22,941 nucleotides of DNA, taken from Seminavis robusta (taxonomy: Eukaryota; Bacillariophyta; Bacillariophyceae; Naviculales; Naviculaceae). A model generated the notes under the pieces. It ran no database searches, was not told where the DNA came from, and saw only the letters and a list, made by a program, of their open reading frames with translations. Below, piece by piece: positions 9,599 through 17,168 of this stretch. The stretch is taken from the NCBI GenBank assembly GCA_903772945.1, contig CAICTM010001767.1, positions 1-22,941 of the forward strand. The letters run 5' to 3'. The translations under genes and the position numbers were made by a program. The number at the start of each line of letters is the position of its first letter. Positions within the stretch are counted from its first letter, which is position 1.

Positions 9599-10708
9599 TC
9601 ATGGCAACTGATCTACTGGATCCGCGTCGTCCATCAACCAAGGATAATTCATCCCCATTGTCACGGTTTCCATAACGGTCCAGGCCACCGCCTGTTGAAT
9701 TTGTGTGGCCACTTCCGGTTCCACTCCGGGTGGCATCCACTGGACTTGACGAGGATCTGCTCCCGTCATGCTGGTGTACATGGTAAGGGCAGCGAGGTAG
9801 CTCCCGTAGATGCTGGGATGGCTGCCATCGTCCATGTAGAGTTGATAGAATAAGCAGTCCGTGGTATTTCCAGGATCGATTCCTTGTCGTTCTTTGATGC
9901 TGTTATAAATGTTCTGGTAGACCAACCCCACGGGAGCCACCCATGTGGGTCGCTGTTCTGTGGACGTTTTTTCGAGATATTGTTCGTATCCCTTGGTCAA
10001 TCTGGCTTGATGCGACAGGAAATCGGGGTAGATGTCTCTGTTCATATCATCTCCTGCACGTCGTCCCCATGTCATGTAAAACATGGTTTGTGCATTGGGT
10101 ATCCCCTGCTGGACCATTTTATTGAGAGTGTAGCAGGATCCCTTACTCACAAAAAATAAGTCGTCATGGGCAGTACCAGAAAAGCCCGGGATCTGCGATT
10201 GTTCTTGCAAAATCACCCAGTTGTAGTTCAAGGGCTTGGTCACCAACCACTCTCGAAGTTCCCTGGGATGAAAGGAATCATCTGATCCATGCGGCGGTTT
10301 GTAGTCTTCCGCAGTGGATAGCACGTGTCCACGAAATGTTTGTCCTCCAGGATGATGGCTACGAATGTTAATATCGGCGTCATGTTGGCTATCAATGATC
10401 TTCTTGGTCAGACCGGCCAAGTCGTTGACTGATGTGTAGCTATTACCCACAAAGAGCAACTTGAAATCGTCGAATAAGGCGTCTTGTTCGATTGAAGCAT
10501 TCTGGAATCCTCCATTCTTGATGCCGCCTTCTTGGAACCAAGGAAACGTCTCCCACTCACGGGTACCGATGCCCTGATTCTTTGAGGGGCCTCGTGGAGC
10601 GATCAACAGTTTGACCCCAAGGGACGCCACGGTAACCACCACAAATACCTTGGCCCAAAGAGGACAGGATCGAGTCCATTTCAGAAGGAGAGTCAACAAG
10701 GAGGCCAT
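9599..10708 (-). CDS. Membrane-anchored SGNH-hydrolase-like protein
   Basis: The start is taken at ATG 10708 because its context is gccgccaccATGG and the hydrophobic anchor follows directly. An in-frame ATG at 10819 would add 37 residues. The 369-residue product begins MASLLTLLLKWTRS with a transmembrane helix WAKVFVVVTVASLGVKLLIA (about residues 18-37), giving a type II or signal-anchor topology. KLLFVGNSYTSVNDL (Ser90) is SGNH block I with GNS in place of GDS. YMDDGSHPSIYGSYLAA (Asp294, His297) is block V with the Asp-x-x-His pair. Between them lies NWVILQEQSQIP, like the V-I-Q segment of DUF4886-type SGNH proteins. The expected activity is esterase/acyl hydrolase on carbohydrate or lipid esters in the secretory system; the substrate is unknown. 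A 16-bp palindrome lies 157 bp upstream of the chosen start. Confidence 0.72.
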   Translation of the reverse strand: MASLLTLLLKWTRSCPLWAKVFVVVTVASLGVKLLIAPRGPSKNQGIGTREWETFPWFQEGGIKNGGFQNASIEQDALFDDFKLLFVGNSYTSVNDLAGLTKKIIDSQHDADINIRSHHPGGQTFRGHVLSTAEDYKPPHGSDDSFHPRELREWLVTKPLNYNWVILQEQSQIPGFSGTAHDDLFFVSKGSCYTLNKMVQQGIPNAQTMFYMTWGRRAGDDMNRDIYPDFLSHQARLTKGYEQYLEKTSTEQRPTWVAPVGLVYQNIYNSIKERQGIDPGNTTDCLFYQLYMDDGSHPSIYGSYLAALTMYTSMTGADPRQVQWMPPGVEPEVATQIQQAVAWTVMETVTMGMNYPWLMDDADPVDQLP

Positions 10709-10864
10709 GGTGGCGGCAAATGAAGAAACACAGCCAGAAACACAATGATACCACGTTCGGGATCCAACCGCCAGCTGTGAATAATGGTTCGCTCGGAGCT
10801 GGAGACAGGCACCTGGCATCAATTATAGAAAATTGAAAAAGTGTGAAAACTTTCAAAAATCCAA

Positions 10865-10880
10865 GTACTACATGTAGTAC
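10865..10880. promoter_or_regulatory. 16-bp perfect palindrome upstream of the SGNH hydrolase
   Basis: The sequence gtactacatgtagtac is its own reverse complement, and its flanks are not palindromic. It lies in the non-coding DNA 5' of the SGNH gene. It shares the core ACATGT with several other gaps in the window, so a dimeric transcription factor site is possible but unproven. Confidence 0.45.
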
Positions 10881-10904
10881 ACTCGACGATGCCGCAGTCA
10901 ACGA

Positions 10905-11147
10905 GGTCAAGATTTGAGGAGATCAAATTTCATAGGAGATGTTTAGGGAGATCTCGTAAATTTTAGGACACTGTTTTGGAGACCAAAGTCAAAATAAGGA
11001 GAATTGCCAAGTTGTTCTGGTCAAAATAGGAGATTGAAAGGAGATCAATTACCTGGTAGGAGAATGTTTTGGAGATTATTAAATTTTATGAGATCAAAAT
11101 TTCAATTAGGAGATCGTTTTGGAGATTATCAAAATTTAGGAGATTCC
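10905..11147. repeat. Degenerate GGAGA-rich repeat
   Basis: About fourteen occurrences of (A)GGAGA, often GGAGATC or GGAGATT, lie at irregular 11-30 bp spacing in 240 bp. They are commonly followed by ATCAAA(A)TTT or preceded by TGTTTT. The longest near-identical pieces are gttttggagattatta near 11066 and gttttggagattatca near 11116. It lies just upstream of the right ankyrin-like gene copy and has no counterpart upstream of the left copy. The two strands differ strongly in purine content. No coding frame fits. Confidence 0.6.
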
Positions 11148-11274
11148 TCACATTTTACTTTTTGCCCCATGGTCCCGAAGAACGAACACCAAGATATGCC
11201 ATACTAGCTACCAGCTAGCAACTCAACTGTTATTGGTACCTGGTAGGTAGTTTATGCCAATGCAGGGAAACATC

Positions 11275-13016
11275 ATGGAGGAAGCCAACGGCAAGAGATG
11301 CTTAGATGGCAGCTTAGAGTCGCCATCTGAGCAGCACAAGCGAGCAAAACAACAAGCACATGTGGATATTTCGCAATCTTGTTTGAAGAATGAGGATGTC
11401 TGGATCAGCAACATTTTCCCTTTTCTTGGCATGGGGCACTTTGCCTTTGTGGCACCAGTCAGTCACAAAATGAAAGACCTCTACAAGGCATACTGTGAAA
11501 CTGTAGAGAATCCTCCCCTTGTCCGAAATGGATTTGATAGAATTGCTGCAACCAACAATGGCACATTCCACAGTGCCACTTTCTGCAGTCTTTCCCGAGC
11601 AGAGTATTGGTACAGGTACCGTCACACAGGTGCTGGTGGAGAGATTGACGAAGAAAATATCTGTTCTACAGCTGCCAAAATGGGTAGTCTTAAAGTTATT
11701 CATTGGGCCCGCCACAAGGGATTTGACTGGGATGAACGCACATGCTACAAGGCTGCTCGCAATGGCCACTTGGAAATTCTCATGTATGCCCATGAAAATG
11801 GCTGTCCATGGCGAGGGGGGACATTCTACGGTGCTGCTGAGAATGGCCATTTCGAAATTGTCAAATATTTGCATGAGAATGGATGCCCATGGGATGCAAC
11901 TACGTGTAGCTGTGCTGCTGCAAATGACCACTTGGATATCCTCAAATATGCCCATGAAAAAGGGTGTCCCTGGGATGCAGAGGCATGCAGTGATGCTGCT
12001 GCAAATGCCCACTTGGATATTCTCAAATATGCCCATGAAAAAGGATGTCCCTGGGATGCAGAGACATGCAGTGATGCTGCTAGAAATGGACATTTGGGAA
12101 TTCTGAAATATGCCCATGAAAAAGGTTGTCCCTGGGATGAGAGACATGCAGTGATGCTGCTAGAAATGGACATTTGGAATTCTGAAATATGCCCATGAAA
12201 AAGGTTGTCCCTGGATGAAGAGACATGCAGTGGTGCTGCGTTAAGTGTCATTTGGAAATTCTAAAATATGCCCATGAAAATGGTTGTCCCTGGGATGAGC
12301 GCACGTGCCACTACGCTGCAGGAGAGGGTCATTTGGAAATCCTCAAATATGCCCATGAAATGGATGTCCATGGGATGAACGCAACATGCAGCAATGCTGC
12401 GAGCAGGGCCATCTGGAAATCCTCAAATATGCCATGAAATGGATGTCCATGGGATGAACGCACATGCAGCAATGCTGCAAGGGCCACTGGAAATCCTGAA
12501 ATATGCCAATGAAATGGCTGTCCATGGGATGCTAGCACGTGCAGCAATGCTGCCGAGCATGGTCGTTTGGACATCCTCCAATTTGCCCATGAAAATGGTT
12601 GCCCATGGGATCAGCACACATGCACCCAAGCTGCTGCGCATGGCCATTTGGAAATCCTGAAATATGCCCATGAAAATGGCTGTCCATGGGATGAACGCAC
12701 ATGCAGCAATGCTGCCGAGCAGGGCCACCTGGAAATCCTGAAATATGCCAATGAAAATGGCTGTCCATGGGATGCTAGCACGTGCAGCAATGCTGCCGAG
12801 CATGGTCGTTTGGACATCCTCCAATTCGCCCATGAAAATGGCTGTCCATGGGATGAGCACACATGCACGATAGCTGCTGCGCGCGGCCATTTGGAAATCG
12901 TGAAATATGCCCATGAAAATGGCTGTCCGTGGGATGCAAACACACTTTTTGAAGCAGCTTTTAATGACCGTTTGGAAATCCTGAAATATGCCCACGAAAA
13001 TGGTTGTATTGCATGA
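11275..13016 (+). pseudogene. F-box-like/ankyrin-like repeat gene, right copy, with a frame-breaking central block
   Basis: ATG at 11275 (MEEANGKRC) aligns with the start of the left copy at 1770; an in-frame ATG at 11254 is less likely. Residues 1-125 carry an F-box-like segment (VWISNIFPFLGMGHF). From about 11690 there are 27-residue repeats: H-L-D/E-I-L-K-YAHE-K/N-GCPWD-A/E-..C-S-.-AA-. The first frame runs to 12198. Between 12139 and 12515 about ten indels against the 81-bp consensus break it, mostly deletions. From about 12540 to 13016 it is open again, ending in YAHENGCIA. If the indels were assembly errors the gene would encode a protein of roughly 580 residues. Such repeats form helical binding scaffolds; the partner is unknown. 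Orientation is opposite to the left copy, and homology begins about 30 bp before the ATG. Confidence 0.75.
11690..13008 (+). repeat. Tandem 81-bp coding repeats, about 16 units
   Basis: The unit is catttggaaatcctgaaata followed by tgcccatgaaaatggctgtc and catgggatgaacgcacatgc with a final agcaatgctgccgagaatggc-type segment. It encodes 27 residues. Units between 12531 and 12880 also show a higher-order copy: the gctagcacgt unit occurs at 12531 and again at 12774, exactly 243 bp (three units) apart, with near-identical neighbours. This points to recent internal amplification. Confidence 0.8.
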
Positions 13017-13399
13017 AACTGATGTTCGGACTCAGCTTCTGATTCCTTGGAAGCAACGGTTTGTGTTCACGAAATGATTTCCCGGCTGCAGGCCTGAAGT
13101 TTCCTTCTACAAGCTACCGGTAGCAGTGCAGTCGTTTCTGGTTTTTAGTTACAGTCAACGGGCAAAGGACATAATGGTTGACTGCTTGTAGGTGCATGCA
13201 AGCGTCCAAATGGGTCAGTTTGGGCTGATGGGGACTGATAATGATCGCTGTTGTTCCGAGGATCGAGAGGAAGCACGCTTGATTCCTTGATTTGGTGCAA
13301 CCGGTACCGTACCGATTTGCTCACACAAAAAATAATATCATCCCATCATCCCACAGTCTGGCCGTGAGCACACAGAAACAAAAACAAAACATACACAAG
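13017..13399. other. Intergenic region 3' of the repeat gene
   Basis: No gene is seen in this 383-bp gap. It has a 12-bp perfect palindrome gctaccggtagc at 13113-13124 and an accggtaccgtaccg cluster near 13299. It probably includes the promoter of the following small gene. Confidence 0.35.
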
Positions 13400-14033
13400 A
13401 TGGCCTCCAAATGGACAAGCAACATTCCATTGGCTGCCAACATTATCTCACGAGTGCCTCTCCTGGTCATTCCTGCGGCAGTCATCAGTCTTGCTTCTTC
13501 CGTCCAACATCCAATCAACCCCTGCAAGATGGCCAGCTTTCCATTTGTAGAAAACGTGGACGACACATTGATACCACAAGACTGCATCCAGGCATTGCAA
13601 GCGGGTATTGATTCCTTCCCCGAGGAAAAGCGAGCCGCAATGCAAATGATGTTTTCTCCATTCTGACCACATGCCGTCTGGAAGGATGCCTATTCACATC
13701 GGTATGAATCGGATGCCTCTACGCTGCCACATTACCCAAGGTGTCCTTGCGTCGACTCATGTTGGTGACAGCCTTTTGTGTATCCGTGTTGGCGGGAATG
13801 GTCCATGCTGGATTTGTCCCTGCCTTTGGACGTAATCCCATGCCCGTGGGAGCGCATGAAGGCTCGGGGCAATTTGTTGTGTTGCCGGATTTGTCCTCTC
13901 GTTACATGAACAAGTGGAGACAGTTGTCACCAAAGTAAAGCAGCTTGAAGGGAGAGACCAGTTGAGAAGTGGTGGTAGAAAACGCGAGCGCCGAGATCTG
14001 TATCTGGAAAGCCTATTGAAATCTGCTGGTTGA
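13400..14033 (+). CDS. Small membrane/coiled-coil protein, frame split over three frames; function unknown
   Basis: ATG at 13400 (aagATGG) opens MASKWTSNIPLAAN with a hydrophobic helix (RVPLLVIPAAVISLASSV), then DCIQALQAGIDSFPEEKRAAMQ, and stops at 13666. The neighbouring frame continues in coding style (NDVFSILTTCRLEGCLFTS, about 13643-13699) up to a GTATGA. A second block in another frame (about 13726-13937) reads TLPKVSLRRLMLVTAFCVSVLAGMVHAG, another hydrophobic helix. A third frame, open from 13860, ends with ETVVTKVKQLEGRDQLRS and a basic region RKRERRDLYLESLLKSAG, stopping at 14033. Together they suggest one protein with two membrane segments and a C-terminal coiled coil, separated by very short introns or frameshifts. 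I do not recognise the family. It could instead be two small genes or a decaying one. Confidence 0.35.
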
Positions 14034-14225
14034 CAATGACAATGTTTACTCCTCACAAGTGCGTGGACTACGGTATGGTTGGATGTGGTATCCAATGTTG
14101 CCATATCTGGCCGCAGAAAGGAATGCAGATGCCCGGTTGCTACAACTTTCAGAATGCATGTACATGTAAACCTATCTAGCTACTTATTTTCAGCAGATTG
14201 GTGGTCGAATCTATGGATTGGCCAT

Positions 14226-16612
14226 TCATGCAAGCTCTTCCACAATGTCATCTCCACTTGTTTCTTCTTGGATGACCCTGTCCCAGTCAGTGGCATTCAG
14301 CTCTGCTTTCAAATCTGCCTTGTTGCCGCCACGATGCATGAGACTCTGCCGTTTGATCAAATCTTGGTACTTGGTACACCGCCCAAGAAGTTCGTGGTGA
14401 CTTCCCACATCCACAATCTGATGATTATCCACCACCACAATCTGGGTTGCCCGTTGAATTGTCGACAATCGGTGGGCAACTATAATCACCGTCCTTCCCA
14501 CCACAGCCTTTTCAATGGCACTTTGAACCAGATGCTCGGACTCGGCATCCAATGCAGAAGTGGCTTCGTCGAGCAAAAGTATCCGAGGATTGACCAGTAA
14601 TGCTCGGGCAATGGCAATTCTCTGCTTTTGACTGTCATGCAGGTGTTGATATGATGAAGGCAAGAAAACAAGCAAAGTAAGTAAGGTACCCCACGAATCA
14701 TCCAATGTACCGCACAGCTAACTTACCCGCCACTTAGTTTGACACCACGTTCTCCCACAAGAGTATCGTAGCCATGGGGCCACTTGCAGATAAAGTCGTG
14801 AGCATTCGCTTTGCGACAAACTTCCTCTATCTCCTCTTGAGTCACCTCGTGATCTGAAACACCGTAGCTAATATTTTCACGGACAGTCAACCCAAAGAGA
14901 GAGGGTTCTTGTTGCACATATCCAATGTGTTTCCGCAACCATGCCAGATCGAGTGTCCGAATATCATTGCCATCTATCTTGATGGACCCGGCATTGACGT
15001 CATAGAATCTTTGCAGCAATGCCACCACTGTGGACTTGCCGGCACCACTGGAACCAACCAAAGCCGCGGTGGTATTGGGTGGTACTGTGAGACTGAACTT
15101 CTCTAGGACTGGGACATTGGGGCGAGAAGGGTACGAGAAGGAGACGTCCTCAATCGTCACGGCTCCTTCCATGGACTCGGGTTGCAACAAGGGATCGGGA
15201 AGTGTCGGCAAAGAAGCTTTCTTCTCGATATCGTCGTCGTTTTTGTTGCTGTCGTTGCTTTCATTGGTAGTGTTGTTGTCCTCACTACTACCATCTGCAG
15301 GTGGAGTAGGAATGGAAGGAACTCGATCCATGAGAAAAAAGATCCTTCCAGAAGCCCCCAGTGCTTCCAAAACCTTGGACAAGTGTCCACTGGTCCCCGC
15401 CAAGCCAAATCCGATTTGGAAAATGTACGACTGAAAGGCAGTGAGATCTCCCAAAGTAATCTCGTCCTCGGTCACCAATTTGAATCCATACCACAGACTC
15501 GCGTACATGGCGCCAAAGCCAAACCCGAACACAAAGGAGAAGAATCCGGAATTCCAAACGGCCTTGTAGAATCCCACACTGTAGGTTGTCGTGTTGGGAT
15601 CATCGACATCACCCTCACTTTCGTCGTTGCTGTCACCCGGATTATTATTATTATTGGTGTTGCTGCTTGTCTTTTGTGGAATCCACCATGGAATACTGTC
15701 CGGATCCCCAATTTTGTTTTGGTACCGTTTCTGCTCGCGTTCTTCGGCGGCAAAGGATTGCACCGTCCTCATGGCGCCCAAGGATTCGGTGGATCGTGTC
15801 TGTGCCGCTCCCAGGACATCTTGATAGGCTTTGGATAGTTTCCCAATGACAGTCCCGAATGGTACGGCCACCAAAAAGATGATAATGTTACACCCCAATG
15901 TGACTCCGGCCAATTTGGCCGAGATCCAGAACATGAGTGTCACACTAACGAGGAGCTTGATAATACCCAATAAAAATTCGGGCATGGACTGGGAAATGGC
16001 GCCCTGTAGGAGTGTGGTATCACTGCCCAATCGACTGACGAGTTCTCCCGATTTGTGTTCGTCAAAAAAGGCAATTTCTTGCTTCAAAATGGCCCCGTAG
16101 AGTTGATTCCGTAAGCGTGCCACGAGTCGTTCTCCAATAACGCCCAGCAACGAGTGTCGGACAAAGCCCGCTGCCACGCCACTGAAGTGCAGGACCATGA
16201 CAAGAATCATGGCCGTATGGATTTCCGCCATTTTTTCCTCGTCGGTGAGCGTCTCGTCGACCAAGGCATCGTAGGCTCTGGCAATGACAATGGGATTGAC
16301 CAATCCAATGGCCTCGGCAGCCACCATGAGTACGACAGCCAGGATGAGTGCGGGGAACTCGGGTCGAGCCATGCGGATGATTTTGGTCAGAGAGGGAGGA
16401 GAGGAATCTACGGAAGAGTCCTTTTCTTGCTTTTGGGTCGTCGTTGATCCATCCGTGCGAGTCGTACGAGTGGATGCATTGTCATCGGTCAAGGCCAAGC
16501 CACTCGGAGGTTCTGTCGCAGCATCATCATCTTCTTTGTGAGGTGCCAGAGAGTATTGGACAGGATCTGTCATATCGGGTGGTGGTGATGATGAGGAGGG
16601 CTGTGCTTCCAT
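14226..16612 (-). CDS. ABCB-type half ABC transporter
   Basis: Two exons, 16612-14727 and 14631-14226, encode 763 residues. Residues 1-80 are a Ser/Thr/Asp-rich tail. A six-helix exporter domain follows (first helix about 87-110, second about 133-152; [23 protein letters not shown] is the typical coupling-helix region). An Asn/Asp-rich insert lies at 312-343 and an acidic linker at 436-478. The nucleotide-binding domain has Walker [10 protein letters not shown] (520-528), Q-loop YVQQEPSLF (566-574), signature LSGGQKQR created across the splice, Walker [13 protein letters not shown], and H-loop IVAHRLST. It resembles TAP/ABCB8/ABCB10 half transporters, which work as dimers in ER, mitochondrial, plastid or vacuolar membranes. 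Substrate and compartment cannot be told; no clear targeting presequence is seen. The gene is divergent from the HAD/oxidoreductase gene with a 556-bp shared upstream region. Confidence 0.9.
14632..14726 (-). other. Spliceosomal intron (95 nt) inside the ABC signature motif
   Basis: On the minus strand the exon ends GGCGG followed by GTAAGT (14726-14721), and the intron ends GACAG (AG at 14633-14632). Removing it joins LSGG to [10 protein letters not shown] and rebuilds the canonical signature with a split Gly codon. Without splicing the frame ends at the TAA of the donor. Confidence 0.93.
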
Positions 16613-17168
16613 GGTGCTGTCAACAAATTGGAGATTCTAGCTACTAGTATACCGGAATTAAAATAGGTCTAGTAACTATGAGAGAGATGAGCAGCGTCAA
16701 AACATATTGGATCTTTGGAAGTTAAGGCACGATCTAATCAAGGAGCTCTTTGGTTCTTGCTTGCTCCCTCCACTCCTCCGAAGCGATCGAAAGGTCGTGC
16801 CTTGACTTGACTGCTTTCAACTTTCAACAACTGGCAATTGGAAGAAATACGAGACGGGAGAACTGACGATGTTCTTTGGATCTCCTCCGGCTGGCCAAAT
16901 CAAATCAAAGAAAAAATGAGGTTGCCGTAAGTCCAGTGAGTCGAATCGTACCATTTGTCGGACGATAAGGTTAGGGAAAGGCCCAAAATAAGAGAAGCCA
17001 ATGCGTGGTTCGCATTGATCTCGATCCACCCAAGGAAGCGAACACTCAAAGAGAAGATATTTTAGTGTTCTCACATTTTGCAAAACCAAACCGAGAACAC
17101 AATCCATTGCTGAAGAAGAAGAAGGTGAGCATTGACAGCCTCTATTTCTAACCAAAGAAAAACCAACC
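16613..17168. promoter_or_regulatory. Divergent upstream region of the ABC transporter and the HAD-oxidoreductase gene
   Basis: This 556-bp gap between two divergent starts contains no supported gene. It includes a TCTAGCTACTAGTATAC element near 16636. The GA-rich stretch at 17110-17130 precedes the plus-strand ATG. A minus-strand frame at 16817-17200 has no coding character. Confidence 0.4.

Noticed and set aside
11690-13008. CRISPR array
   Set aside because: The repeats are contiguous 81-bp coding units with no unique spacers, in an evidently eukaryotic segment.
11275-13016. Giant-virus insertion, because similar ankyrin-like repeats occur in such viruses
   Set aside because: This repeat type is also common in stramenopile genomes. 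There is no viral hallmark gene nearby and the neighbours are ordinary nuclear genes.
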